Source: Aureimonas mangrovi
Lineage (GTDB): Bacteria > Pseudomonadota > Alphaproteobacteria > Rhizobiales > Rhizobiaceae
Assembly (NCBI RefSeq): GCF_014058705.1
Contig: NZ_CP059692.1
Location: 1,865,001 to 1,929,000, forward strand
Direction: 5' to 3'
Length of the DNA stretch: 64,000 bases
A program made the translations under genes and the position numbers. The notes below the pieces were generated by a model. The model saw nothing but the letters and a program-made list of their open reading frames with translations, was not told the origin of the DNA and did no database searches. This document shows positions 8,167 to 16,426 of the stretch, one piece after another (position 1 is the first letter of the stretch; the number at the start of each line of letters is the position of its first letter).

Positions 8167-8262
8167 TCAGCTCGCGAACCACCTGCCCGCTGCGAACGCC
8201 GCCAGGCAGGCTGCAGTAAGGAGCGCCGTCGATATCCCTGCAGCGGCAATCGCACCATTCAA
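8167..8262 (-). CDS. Possible 31-aa membrane peptide
   Basis: A TTG at 8262 overlaps the stop of the next upstream ORF as TTGA. The product MNGAIAAAGISTALLTAACL... is one transmembrane helix ending RWFAS. Same strand as, and 20 bases ahead of, the SRAP gene. Short and without database support, but the overlap pattern with its neighbour argues for a coupled pair. Confidence 0.3.
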   Translation of the reverse strand: MNGAIAAAGISTALLTAACLAAFAAGRWFAS

Positions 8263-8396
8263 CTGTAGCTCGCTCCGGTATCCTCGCGAGCTCCATAACA
8301 AATCGCCTGGCCGATCATTCCTGCTGCTGCCGGGAACCACCAAAACTCGAGCGCCTGCGTCGTCATCCCGAGAATGCCGGAGAGCACTATGAGCAA
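8259..8396 (-). CDS. Possible 45-aa membrane peptide
   Basis: Frame from TTG 8396 (a GTG four codons in is an alternative) reads LIVLSGILGMTTQALEFWWF, then GMIGQAICYGARED. One hydrophobic helix. Its stop overlaps the start of the 31-aa ORF. The pair sits upstream of the SRAP and UDG-like genes and could be small membrane modulators or non-coding. Confidence 0.3.
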   Translation of the reverse strand: MLIVLSGILGMTTQALEFWWFPAAAGMIGQAICYGAREDTGASYS

Positions 8397-8452
8397 CGCA
8401 TTCTCACTGTGATTTTGACCTCGTCTTCACGCATGGCGTGTACCCTATCCAG

Positions 8453-9102
8453 ATGAACGATCGCCGTCGATCCTCCGGTTTCGCACGCAACGTCAGCCCG
8501 ATCATGGCCGCCAGACAGTCCCGCCCCTATCGTCCTCGCCGGCGCCGGTTCTGGACGTCCTATCGGCTTCTCCGGGACTTCGCGATCGCCGCGGGTCTCG
8601 GCTTCGGCATGCTCTGCTTCTCCCTGATCGAACGCGACGGACCAGGCTGGCTGCGAACCGCCGACGCCTGGGTGCGCGACTGGCAATACCGGACACCCGC
8701 CGTTCCGCATCGCGGTCCGTCACCCGCGTCTCGTCATCCACTCCGACCGCTCGCCACCTGCCTATCTGCTCCGGCTCCGTCCGCGTCACCTGCATCGTCG
8801 ATGGCGATACCGGCTGGCACGACGGCCAGAAATGGAGGCTCGTCGCGTCGTCCGGCGGTGTCGATGCCCCCGAGATCTCGCGTCCGGAATGCTCGGCGGA
8901 GCGCCAGGCAGGCGACAGGGCAACGCGGCGGCTCCAGGAGCCGATGTCGGGCGGCTACACGCTCTCCGGCGGCGACTACGACCGATACGACCGGCGACTG
9001 GTGGAGATCACGGTCGCGGACGGACGCGATGCCGGGAGCGTCCTCCTAGAAGAAGGACTGGCGCAGCCGTGGCCGAACTCCGGGAACCCATGGTGCCGGT
9101 AA
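8453..9102 (+). pseudogene. SNase-like thermonuclease, membrane-anchored, copy 1 (frameshift)
   Basis: The N-terminal frame from ATG 8453 gives a basic head and one transmembrane helix (IAAGLGFGMLCFSLI, about residues 45-60). The nuclease domain lies in a different frame (about 8715-9102): CIVDGDTGWHDGQKWRL, GVDAPEISRPEC, a DRYDRR segment and a terminal NPWCR. The homologue at 27809-28447 is a single intact frame with the same layout, so an indel near 8705-8720 has broken this copy. The family cleaves DNA or RNA using Arg-Glu-Arg residues, all present in the shifted frame. Confidence 0.7.
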
Positions 9103-9123
9103 CTTAAGCGCGGGAGCGGGGTG

Positions 9124-9153
9124 AAGCGAACGTTAGAAGAATAGCGTTCGCTT
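9124..9153. terminator. Conserved hairpin after SNase, copy 1
   Basis: Perfect 9-bp arms AAGCGAACG (9124-9132) and CGTTCGCTT (9145-9153) follow the SNase stop by 21 bases. The same arms occur at 29123-29152 after the second SNase gene region. There is no long T-run, so it may be a bidirectional terminator between convergent genes or a protein-binding site. Confidence 0.55.
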
Positions 9154-9294
9154 TCCATGCATCGTCCCGGATGTCGTCAACTGACAACATTTCCGGCTCT
9201 CCGGACGCAGGCGACGGCGAATGTTGTCACTCGACTACTCGATCGCGTTGAACTTCGGATCAGACTTTCCCGAAGGCCGAGGCGATCCGAAGTT

Positions 9295-10335
9295 TCACCC
9301 TGCCGGCTCCGGTTTTTCACCCGCATCGATCGCACGGATCGCCGCCGCGTTCGCGAACATCTGCTGCACGAGCTCATCGCGCTTCGCCCAGCGCCGTCGC
9401 TCTACTTCCTCCCGTTCGATCTCATCGAGCGCCGCATCCAGAGGGCCGATGGGAATGCCGTCCATCGTCAAAAACCCCTCCTCGACTTGGTATCCCGCCG
9501 GGATCGACCTCGGACGGCGCTGCGCGTCGATGACGAGCGCCTCGTCAAAGCCTTCGTGCTCCGCATCGACCGCCCCGGTGCCGAACCGCTTCCGCCAAGA
9601 GACATACCCTCTCGGATTGCAGATCACCCGAGTGTCGCCGATCGCGTAATCGAGCCGGTGATGCACGTGGCCGTGGATCCACATTTCGGGACGTCCCTTC
9701 AGGATGAGGTCTTCGAGGTCGCTTGCATAAGCCGCATCGAGCGGCTCCCGGACCGCGCCGGTCCTCAGTGACTTCGGGCTCGGAGCGTGGTGCGTCACGA
9801 CCACGGTCGGACCAGCGAACGGAACCGCAAGTGTCTGACGGATCGCCTCGCGATGGCGGAGGTGGATTGCCAGAAGATCGACGGGACGTGCCTGCGGTCG
9901 GTCATTTCCCGTGCCCTTCCGCAGATAGTGGAAATCATTCAACGCCGTCCTGGCGACTTGCATGGCGATCGTCGCGTCGCCGCCGACCGCGTAGTCGGTC
10001 CAGAGAGTCCCACCCACAAAGCGGATGCCTTCCACAAGGACGCTGTCGCCGTCGAGGAGATGGATGCCCGACGTCTGAAGCCGCTCCCGGAAACGAGGAA
10101 TTTCCCTATCGACCGATCCGCGCCAGAAATCGTGGTTCCCGGGGACGAACACGATCGGCTTTCCGAGCCTGTGATGTTGCGCTTCGAGCCAATCCCGCCC
10201 CATCGTGCTCATCTTCCCGGCTACGTCTCCAGCGACGACGACGATGTCAGCGTCGGTCTCGGGGATCTGCCAGTTGCCCAAATGCGTCCGTGAAAAATCG
10301 TCGTGGATGTCACTGAGGATGTGCAGCTTCGTCAT
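9295..10335 (-). CDS. Calcineurin-like metallophosphoesterase 1, copy 1
   Basis: 346 residues. The full metal-binding set is present: DIHDD (residues 9-13), GDVAG (about 36), GNHDFW (about 66), VVTHHAP (about 180) and GHVHH (about 223). A C-terminal extension of about 85 residues with IPAGYQVEEGFLTMDG and a charged helix is unusual and recurs, detached, at the end of the fused gene at 30215. Likely a phosphodiesterase or nuclease acting on DNA or nucleotides. Homologue at 29454-30218 lacks the extension. Confidence 0.85.
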   Translation of the reverse strand: MTKLHILSDIHDDFSRTHLGNWQIPETDADIVVVAGDVAGKMSTMGRDWLEAQHHRLGKPIVFVPGNHDFWRGSVDREIPRFRERLQTSGIHLLDGDSVLVEGIRFVGGTLWTDYAVGGDATIAMQVARTALNDFHYLRKGTGNDRPQARPVDLLAIHLRHREAIRQTLAVPFAGPTVVVTHHAPSPKSLRTGAVREPLDAAYASDLEDLILKGRPEMWIHGHVHHRLDYAIGDTRVICNPRGYVSWRKRFGTGAVDAEHEGFDEALVIDAQRRPRSIPAGYQVEEGFLTMDGIPIGPLDAALDEIEREEVERRRWAKRDELVQQMFANAAAIRAIDAGEKPEPAG

Positions 10336-10399
10336 GAAGACCTCCGTCCACCGCCATCATGGCGGGCAACGTGATCGTTGTCCGAGTGTGTGAAAGTAA

Positions 10400-10948
10400 C
10401 TAACGCCGGCGGCTGTTGGGGAGCGGAGCATCTTCCGGGCGGAGCGCTTCGAGCCTGCGCATGATTTCAGGCATCTGAATCGGCACGAAGCCAACGGCAT
10501 CGACGCCGACATCGAGGCTGTTGGGCATGCCCGGGCGGCTACCGTGAACGTGCCCAAATAGGTGGACCGCGCCCCGATGATAGCCGGGCCACTCAAGGAC
10601 GGGATAGTGGCACAAGAAGATGCGCTGCGAATCGACGGAGATCTCGGCCATCTGCTGAACCGAGGCCCAAGGTAGGTTGCGCGTCGGTTCCCCGTCGTGG
10701 TTGCCGACGATCAGGTGTTTGATGCCGTGGAGCTTGTGAAAATACGTCTCCGGGCCATTCTTGGATCGGTATGCGAAATCGCCCAGGTGCCAAACAGTGT
10801 CTTCGGGCCTGACAACGGAATTCCAACATGCCGTCATCGCTGCGTTCATTTCGTGAACGTCAGCGTATGGACGCCCAGACAGTTCGATAATTCGTTCGTG
10901 CCCGAAGTGCGTATCGGAAACGAAGAATGTCTTGCTCTTGCTCATCAT
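10400..10948 (-). CDS. Metallophosphoesterase 2 (short), copy 1
   Basis: 182 residues with a compact calcineurin fold: FFVSDTHFGHERII (about residues 8-21), HLGDFAY, VGNHDG, LCHYP and FGHVHGS. The DTHFGH pattern belongs to a phage and bacterial subgroup annotated as metallophosphatase or phosphoesterase. It lies 65 bases upstream of phosphoesterase 1 on the same strand, so the two are probably co-transcribed. Copy 2 of this gene (36192-36436) is truncated after the GNHD motif. Confidence 0.85.
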   Translation of the reverse strand: MMSKSKTFFVSDTHFGHERIIELSGRPYADVHEMNAAMTACWNSVVRPEDTVWHLGDFAYRSKNGPETYFHKLHGIKHLIVGNHDGEPTRNLPWASVQQMAEISVDSQRIFLCHYPVLEWPGYHRGAVHLFGHVHGSRPGMPNSLDVGVDAVGFVPIQMPEIMRRLEALRPEDAPLPNSRRR

Positions 10949-11007
10949 CGGCCTCCGTCGCCGTCAGATGCGGCGGGCCTGACGTTCGCCCGCCGGAATG
11001 AAAGTCA

Positions 11008-11069
11008 CTACTCGCGCCCGGACGTACCCCCAGCTTGACCGATTTGCTGCTCGACGCGGCGGTCGATCT
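11008..11069 (-). pseudogene. 3' end of small helical protein split by IS3-family insertion
   Basis: Reads IDRRVEQQIGQAGGTSGRE then stop, matching the C-terminus of the intact homologue at 36496-36678 (LDRRIEQQILQSGGS). The insertion sequence at 11070-12310 separates it from the 5' part at 12311-12445. Confidence 0.6.
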
Positions 11070-11106
11070 TGGACTTGTCGCATGAAAGTGGAGAGCGGTT
11101 TCGATG

Positions 11107-11964
11107 TTATGCGGCCTGCCTCTCGAATTGAAGCGGGCTGATGAAGTCGAGCGCCGAATGGCGCCGGACGGGATTGTAGAAGCCGTCGATGTAGCGGCCG
11201 ATTGCGGCGGTGGCCTGGGCGCGGCCCTGGAAGACGGTGCGCCAGACGAGTTCGGTTTTCAGCGTCTTGAAGAAGGTCTCGACCATGGCGTTATCAAAGC
11301 AGTTCCCCTTGCCCGACATTGAGATCCGTACGCCGTGTCGACGCAACTCGGCCTGATAGTCCATGGAGCAGTACTGGCTGCCGCGGTCGGCGTGGTGGAT
11401 CAGCCCCGCCGGCGGACGCCGCACGGCGATGGCTTGGCGTAGCGCCGACAGGGCCAGTTCCTTATGCAGGCGGTCACTGGTGGCCCAGCCGACAACGCGC
11501 CGGGCGAACAGATCGATCACGACGGCCAGATACAGCCAACCCTCTCGCGTCCAGACGTAGGAGATGTCCGCGCCCCATTTCTGGTTCGGCCCGGTTGCTG
11601 CAAAATCCTGATCCAACAGGTTCGGAGCGACTGGGAAGGCATGCAGGCTGTCGGTCGTGCGCCTGAACCTACGCTTCTGCCGCGCCTTCATCCCGTTCTC
11701 GCGCATCAGACGAGCAACGCGCCGGCGCCCGATCAACAGGCCTTTGTCGCGCAACTCGTGCACCATGCGCGGGCTGCCATAGGTCTCGTTCGATAGGGCA
11801 AAGGCCGAGCGAACATGCGCGAGCAGCATCAGGTCGGCACGCTGACGAAGACAGGCCGGGCGGTTCTGCCATGCGAAGTAACCGCTCGGGCTGACGTTGA
11901 GGACCTTGCACAGGCGCTGGACAGGGAACTCCTTCTTCGCCGCATCGATGAGACGGAACCTCAT
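11107..11964 (-). CDS. IS3-family transposase OrfB (DDE)
   Basis: 285 residues from ATG 11964, which overlaps the orfA stop as ATGA; a T-rich slippery run in the orfA end would give the usual OrfAB fusion by -1 frameshift. The DDE integrase core is intact: WGADISYVW, HHADRGSQYC and NCFDNAMVETFFKTLK. N-terminal HTH_21-like segment precedes it. Likely functional. Confidence 0.9.
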   Translation of the reverse strand: MRFRLIDAAKKEFPVQRLCKVLNVSPSGYFAWQNRPACLRQRADLMLLAHVRSAFALSNETYGSPRMVHELRDKGLLIGRRRVARLMRENGMKARQKRRFRRTTDSLHAFPVAPNLLDQDFAATGPNQKWGADISYVWTREGWLYLAVVIDLFARRVVGWATSDRLHKELALSALRQAIAVRRPPAGLIHHADRGSQYCSMDYQAELRRHGVRISMSGKGNCFDNAMVETFFKTLKTELVWRTVFQGRAQATAAIGRYIDGFYNPVRRHSALDFISPLQFERQAA

Positions 11965-12257
11965 CGACTTCCCTCTTTGGCGAAAAAAGTCGCGGCCCTC
12001 TTCAGGATCTCGCGCTCCTGGCGAAGGATCTCGTTCTCTCGCCGCAGCCGCTTCAGCTCGGCCGCCATGTCCTCCTGGCGCTCGGGAGGCGGCGCCTCCA
12101 GATCGCGCTCCCGACGCTTGTCGAGCCAACGGCGCAGCGTCGATAGCCCGATGCCAAGATCCTCGGAGATCTCACGTTGCGTGCGCCCGCTCGTCTCAAC
12201 CAGACGAACGGCCTCCGCCTCAAACTCCTTGCCGAACCGGCGCTGCGGCTTGCCCAT
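11961..12257 (-). CDS. IS3-family transposase OrfA
   Basis: 98 residues with the HTH_Tnp_1 domain (FGKEFEAEAVRLVETSGRTQ, then GIGLSTLRRWL) and a C-terminal leucine-zipper helix, the standard DNA-binding partner for OrfB. Overlaps orfB by four bases. Confidence 0.9.
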   Translation of the reverse strand: MGKPQRRFGKEFEAEAVRLVETSGRTQREISEDLGIGLSTLRRWLDKRRERDLEAPPPERQEDMAAELKRLRRENEILRQEREILKRAATFFAKEGSR

Positions 12258-12310
12258 GAAATGCTCCTCTTTCCGTCAGAAGAGCTCTCCACTTTCCCGG
12301 GACAAGTCCA

Positions 12311-12445
12311 TCTCATCTCGATCGCGAGGGCCGCAGCGGCGATCAGGGCTTCCAGTTTCCAGTCCGCGAAGTCCGGAAGATGGGTTTGCAAGCGCGGGCA
12401 CCGGTCACGCAAGCGGTCGAGGAAGGCGTCGACTTCAGAGTTCAC
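12311..12445 (-). pseudogene. 5' end of small helical protein, module copy 1
   Basis: From GTG 12445 (GGAGG five bases upstream) it reads FLDRLRDRCPRLQTHLPDF and DWKLEALIAAAALAIE, closely matching the product of 36496-36678. The insertion sequence removes the C-terminus; even after excision of the IS the frames differ by one base, so an extra indel is likely. Confidence 0.65.
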
Positions 12446-12464
12446 CGACGCCTCCAATGTTACG

Positions 12465-12505
12465 TATACGGACCCTTATCGGCCGTAGTGCTCCCTATAC
12501 GGACC
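12465..12505 (-). promoter_or_regulatory. TATACGGACC operator pair, copy 1
   Basis: Identical decamers at 12465-12474 and 12496-12505, 31 bases apart, lie between the RHH gene and the next gene. The equivalent interval in copy 2 has decamers at 37068-37077 and 37099-37108, again exactly 31 apart. Conserved spacing of about three helical turns argues for a dimer-of-dimers site, with the adjacent RHH protein as the obvious ligand. Confidence 0.55.
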
Positions 12506-12518
12506 ATCACGTTGTAGG

Positions 12519-12695
12519 CTAGATCCGCTTGAGCGCCATGGACATCGCGGCCAGGCCGATCGCCCGCCGCCCATCACGATCGAGCATCACCCACAACTCG
12601 ACGGCCTGGTGCACCAGTTCGATTGCCGGGGTTCTCTCCGCCGCCTCTATTTCAGTGAGGCGGCGGAGGACGTGCGGCTTGAACGAGACGATCAC
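12519..12695 (-). CDS. Ribbon-helix-helix-like small protein, copy 1
   Basis: 58 residues from GTG 12695, which overlaps the stop of the FtsH-like fragment as GTGA. Sequence begins MIVSFKPHVLRRLTEIEAAE; the beta-strand followed by two helices and the ELVHQAVELW helix suit an RHH DNA-binding dimer. The homologue at 37110-37301 has the same start overlap and the same downstream operators. Probable autoregulator of the module. Confidence 0.6.
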   Translation of the reverse strand: MIVSFKPHVLRRLTEIEAAERTPAIELVHQAVELWVMLDRDGRRAIGLAAMSMALKRI

Positions 12696-12808
12696 GACCG
12701 CACCTCAAGGCCTGACGCCTGCGCGAACTCAATCAACGCTCGCTTTCCGAGGACGCGCTTCTCCTTCGCGAGATCCGCAAGGGCTTCCACCGAGCCGCGA
12801 TGTTCGCC
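12692..12808 (-). pseudogene. C-terminal fragment of FtsH-like AAA+ protease, copy 1
   Basis: The last 38 codons read GEHRGSVEALADLAKEKRVL then a conserved ending GLEVRS, aligning with GEHRSAVEALAQIAAQKRVL at the end of the intact gene 37298-39352. Everything upstream is replaced by insertion-sequence remnants, so the left module lost about 650 residues of this gene. Confidence 0.75.
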
Positions 12809-13324
12809 TTTGAGCGCAATCGACGGTCAACGCCAAGCGAGTGTTGCGATCATGCAGCATCACGGTCTGACGCTCGAACGCCACACGGCCTCGCGGCCCG
12901 GTCGAACCCACGACGGCATCGTCATCGCTGCGCTCGAACATCCGCTGGTGCATGGACCATCTGGAGATCCACGCCCGCAACCGCGAGGTCGTGCGCATCC
13001 TTTTCATGCTGGGCGCCTGCGACCGGGAGGTCATTGCCTGGTCTGCCGTCGCCAATGCCGGCATCTCCGGCGAGATGGTTCGCGATCTTATGGTGACGGC
13101 CGTCGAACGTCGCTTCAGCACCACCAAGGTCCGGCACGCCGTCGAATGGCTATCGGACAACGGCAGCGCCTACATCGCCAGGGACACCACCGACACAGCC
13201 CGAGCCCTCGGCCTGACGCTGCTCTTCACGCCCGTCCGCAGCCCGGAGTCGAAAGGCATGTCGGAAGCCTTCGTCGAAACCCTGAGGCGGGACTATGCCC
13301 GCATCACCATTCTTTCCCGACGCC
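12809..13324 (+). mobile_element. IS2-like (IS3-family) remnant, orfB 3' part
   Basis: The plus strand encodes degraded IS2-type OrfB: HHGLTLERHTASRPGRTHDG in one frame, then after a shift near 12925 MDHLEIHARN, REVIAWS, WLSDNGSAYIA and SPESKGMSEAFVETLRRDYA. The copy is cut on the right by the next insertion sequence. A matching orfA remnant in the same orientation lies at about 23395-23728, on the other side of the catabolic block. Confidence 0.7.
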
Positions 13325-13354
13325 TGGCCTGCTGCCGGTTTTTCGGACACCGGG

Positions 13355-14214
13355 TTAGGCTAGCCTCGCTTTCTCCTCGAACTCCACGGGGCTCAGATAG
13401 CCCAGTGTCGAATGCCGTCGCCGAGGGTTGTAGAAGCGCTCGATGTAGTCGAACACGTCTGCCCTGGCGTTATCCCTCGTCCTGTAGACCTTGCGGGCGG
13501 TCCGTTCGGTCTTGAGCGACGAGAAGAAGCTCTCCATCGCAGCATCGACCCAGACGTTGCCCGACCGGCTCATCGAGCAGGTGATGCCGTGGTCGGCCAT
13601 CAGGCGCTGGAACTGCTCGCTGGTGTATTGGCTGCCTTGGTCGCTGTGGTGCAGCAGGCTGTCGGGCTTGCCTCTGCGCCAGATACCCATGATGAGGGCG
13701 TCGGTGACGAGTTGAGCTGTCATCTCGGCCTTCATTGCCCAGCCGACGACACGGCGAGAGAACAGATCAACGACGGCGGCAACGTAGAGCCAACCTTCAG
13801 CGGTCCAGATGTAGGTGAAGTCGGCGATCCACTTCTGGTTCGGGGCCGATGCATCGAAGGCGCGGTCGAGGAGGTTGTCCGATACTGCTGATCGCTCACC
13901 AGTGTCCTTCGGCAGCCCACGGCGGCGCGGCCGGGCACGCAGCCCGTTCTCCCGCATGAGCTGTTCGACGCGGGCAGACCGCAGGAAAGACCCTCGGCCA
14001 GTACGTCGTGCCAGACCCGCCGAGTGCCATAGGTGCGGTCGCTGCTCTTGAAGCTGCGATCGATCGCCGTCACCAGAACCTCATCTTGACGAGACCGGAC
14101 GCGGGGGCTGCGGTTGAGCCAGGCATGGAAGCCCGAACGGGAGACATCCAGCGCGTCGCATAGCCATGCCACCGGCCAGATGCCCCGGTGCCCCGCGATG
14201 AAAGCGAACCTCAT
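13355..14214 (-). pseudogene. IS3-family OrfB, frameshifted
   Basis: ATG 14214 overlaps the orfA stop. The N-terminal part (MRFAFIAGHRGIWPVAWLCD) ends in one frame near 13965 and the rest continues in another with QLMRENGLRARPRRRG, ADFTYIW, HHSDQGSQYTS and AAMESFFSSLKTE. All three acidic catalytic positions survive but the indel should inactivate the enzyme. Confidence 0.8.
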
Positions 14215-14507
14215 ATCGCTTCCCTCGCGAAGAAGGCTGCGGCCTTTTTTAGGATGTCGCGCTCCGCCTTCAGCTTCGAGACTTCCTTGCGCAGCCGGTC
14301 GATCTCCAACTGCTCCGGCTTCATCTGGCCGTGGCCCGGAAAGGCATGCTGCGGATCGGCAGCGAGCACCCGGATCCATTCGCGCAGCACATTCTCATGC
14401 AGATCCAGATCGCGAGCCGCCTGCGCCACCGCAACGCCCCGATCCTTGACCAGTCTTACCGCCTTCAGCTTGAACTCGCGGCTGAACTTCCTTCTTCCCA
14501 TTCCCAC
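14211..14507 (-). CDS. IS3-family transposase OrfA
   Basis: 98 residues: HTH_Tnp_1 (FSREFKLKAVRLVKDRGVAV) and a coiled-coil tail (RLRKEVSKLKAERDILKKAA). Intact, although its orfB partner is broken. Confidence 0.85.
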   Translation of the reverse strand: MGMGRRKFSREFKLKAVRLVKDRGVAVAQAARDLDLHENVLREWIRVLAADPQHAFPGHGQMKPEQLEIDRLRKEVSKLKAERDILKKAAAFFAREAI

Positions 14508-14610
14508 TCTCCAGTTCCGACAAACACCTTATCTCGGTGTCCACGAAACCAGCAGCAGGCCACCCGTCGTGTCCCGTTCACTGGGGACGCAAGCGTTGAT
14601 AGACAGAATC

Positions 14611-15600
14611 TTATGTGACGAGCACGATTTTGCCCACGTGACCTCCGGCTTCTAGCTCCGCATGCGCGCTCGAGGCGTCGCGCATTGGATGGGTAGACTG
14701 GATGACCGGACGGACCTTCCCGTCCTTAATCCAGGGCCAGACGATCTCGCGGAGATCCGTCGCGATCGCGCCCTTCTCGGCCGGCGTTTGCGGCCTGAGC
14801 GTACTTCCCGTGATCGTCTGGCGCCGTCGCACCACCTTCTCAAGGTCGACCATCGCCTGTCCGCCACCAAGGAAAGCGATGATGACGAGGCGTCCGCCGA
14901 CCGCGAGGCAAGACAGGTTGCGTTCCGTATAGTCGGCGCAGACGAGGTCAAGGATGACGTCGACGCCACGCCCCCCGGTTTCGTCGAGGATGCGCCGCGA
15001 GAAATCTTCCGACTTGTAGTCGATCGCGACATCCGCTCCAATCGAGCGGCAGGCATCCACCTTTCTCGCGCCGCCGGCCGTCGCGATGACCCGTGCGCCA
15101 TGCGCCTTCGCGAGCTGGATGGCCGTGGTCCCGATCCCGCTCGCACCCCCATGGACGAGGACCGTTTCCTTTGGAGCGAGACGTCCGATCCTGAAGAGGT
15201 TCGTCCAGACGGTGAAGAACGTCTCCGGAAGCGCCGCCGCCTCTATCATCGACAGCCCCGATGGAACCGACAGGACCTGCTCTTCGGGCGCCACGGCATA
15301 CTGTGCGTAGCCCCCGCCCGCCAGCAGGGCGCATACGCCCTCCCCGATCCGAGACCGGTCGACGCCCCGACCGACATCGACGATCGTTCCGGCAATTTCG
15401 AGCCCGATGATGTCCACTATGCCCGGCGGCGGCGGATAGTGCCCGAGCCTCTGACGCAGATCCGGACGGTTGACGCCAGCCGCCGCGACCTCGATCAGGA
15501 CCTCTCCGGGCGCGGGCGACGGTTTCGGACGATCTTCGAGGACGAGCACCTCCGGCCCTCCGGGACGCGTCGCCACGATCGCCTTCATCGTCTCGGTCAT
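14611..15600 (-). CDS. NAD(P)H quinone oxidoreductase, PIG3/zeta-crystallin type
   Basis: 329 residues of the medium-chain dehydrogenase fold without the zinc ligands of alcohol dehydrogenases. Visible features are the GroES-like start (AIVATRPGGPEVLVLEDRP), AAGVNRPDLRQR, the nucleotide motif VLVHGGASGIGTTAIQLAK (about residues 145-165) and IDYKSEDF. Such enzymes reduce quinones or enones with NADPH. It is the last gene of a nine-gene minus-strand block and may reduce an enoyl intermediate or deal with reactive by-products. Confidence 0.85.
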   Translation of the reverse strand: MTETMKAIVATRPGGPEVLVLEDRPKPSPAPGEVLIEVAAAGVNRPDLRQRLGHYPPPPGIVDIIGLEIAGTIVDVGRGVDRSRIGEGVCALLAGGGYAQYAVAPEEQVLSVPSGLSMIEAAALPETFFTVWTNLFRIGRLAPKETVLVHGGASGIGTTAIQLAKAHGARVIATAGGARKVDACRSIGADVAIDYKSEDFSRRILDETGGRGVDVILDLVCADYTERNLSCLAVGGRLVIIAFLGGGQAMVDLEKVVRRRQTITGSTLRPQTPAEKGAIATDLREIVWPWIKDGKVRPVIQSTHPMRDASSAHAELEAGGHVGKIVLVT

Positions 15601-15610
15601 CTTCTTCCTC

Positions 15611-16426
15611 TCAGTCGTAGGGTGATCGGTTCACGGTGTTCGACAGACCGCCGTCGACGACGAGCTCGGTGCCCGTGACGTAGGAGGCCTTGTCCGAAGC
15701 GAGGAAGACCGCGGCGCTCGCCACGTCGAAGGCGTCGGCCATGCGTCCGAGCGGCACCTGCAAGGCCCTTGCCTGCTTCATCTCCTCTAAGCTTCTCGTC
15801 CCGTAGGAGGACGCGAGCGTCTTCTCGATCCGGGGCGTGTCGACGAGGCCGGCGACGATCGTGTTGGCGCGGATCCCGTATCTGGCGTTCTCCGTCGCCA
15901 GAAGGCGCATGAAGTGGACCGCCGCGGCCTTCGTGGCACCGTAGGCAAGATGCGGAAAGCCCACGTCGCGAATGCCCGCGATGGAGGAGGTGGCGAGGAT
16001 CACCCCGCGACCTCGATCACGCATCGACGGCAACGCCGCCAGGCAGGCGACATGCAGCGACGTCAGGTTTGCGTCGGCGAAGCGTCTCCACTCGGCCGCG
16101 GTCGTCTCCATCGAGGGACCGGCCTTTCCGAGCCCGACGTTGCAATAGAGGATGTCGATGGAACCTCGCGTCCTAACGACGTCTTCGACGACGCTCTCGA
16201 TCGACGCGTCCGACATGACGTCGCACTCGACGGCGTCACCGGTGCCGCCGGCCTCGCGGATCAACCGGAGGGTCTCGTTCGCCGACTGGAGATCCCGGTC
16301 CGCGACGACGACGTGCGCACCCTCCTCGGCGTAGGCGAAGGAGATGGCCTTGCCGATCCCCCACCCCGGTCCGATCGATCCCCCGCCGAGGACAATCGCC
16401 GTCCTTCCCTCGAACTGCCTCGTCAC
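15611..16426 (-). CDS. Short-chain dehydrogenase/reductase
   Basis: 271 residues. The SDR hallmarks are present: a modified glycine-rich motif GGGSIGPGWGIGKA (about residues 13-27), D in VVVADRD for NAD preference, CNVGLG in place of NNAG, ATSSIAG with the catalytic Ser, and YGATKAA (Y-x-x-x-K). The overlap with the tctA-like gene (4 bases) places it in the same operon. It probably oxidises a hydroxy-acid or alcohol intermediate; substrate unknown. Confidence 0.85.
   Translation of the reverse strand: MTRQFEGRTAIVLGGGSIGPGWGIGKAISFAYAEEGAHVVVADRDLQSANETLRLIREAGGTGDAVECDVMSDASIESVVEDVVRTRGSIDILYCNVGLGKAGPSMETTAAEWRRFADANLTSLHVACLAALPSMRDRGRGVILATSSIAGIRDVGFPHLAYGATKAAAVHFMRLLATENARYGIRANTIVAGLVDTPRIEKTLASSYGTRSLEEMKQARALQVPLGRMADAFDVASAAVFLASDKASYVTGTELVVDGGLSNTVNRSPYD

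Larger units (their letters stand above)
11070..12310 (-). mobile_element. IS3-family insertion sequence, complete, 1241 bp
   Basis: Imperfect terminal inverted repeats begin TGGACTTGTC at the left and end GACAAGTCCA at the right, extending to GAAAGTGGAGAGC in both arms. A 3-bp target duplication TCT flanks it (11067-11069 and 12311-12313; ATCT if the end is set one base in). It contains overlapping orfA and orfB. It is inserted into a small gene of module copy 1. Confidence 0.9.
13325..14562 (-). mobile_element. IS3-family insertion sequence 2, 1238 bp, degenerate
   Basis: Terminal inverted repeats begin TGGCCTGCTGC(C/T)GGTTT and continue to GGACACC on both sides, giving TG...CA ends. No matching target duplication is seen (GCC left, CCC right), suggesting rearrangement after insertion. 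Contains orfA and a frameshifted orfB. It truncates the IS2-like remnant to its left. Confidence 0.8.

Noticed and set aside
7034-8392. 452-codon open frame on the plus strand
   Set aside because: It is antisense to the UDG-like and SRAP genes, has Arg/Ala-rich low-complexity composition and no ribosome site; a by-product of high G+C.
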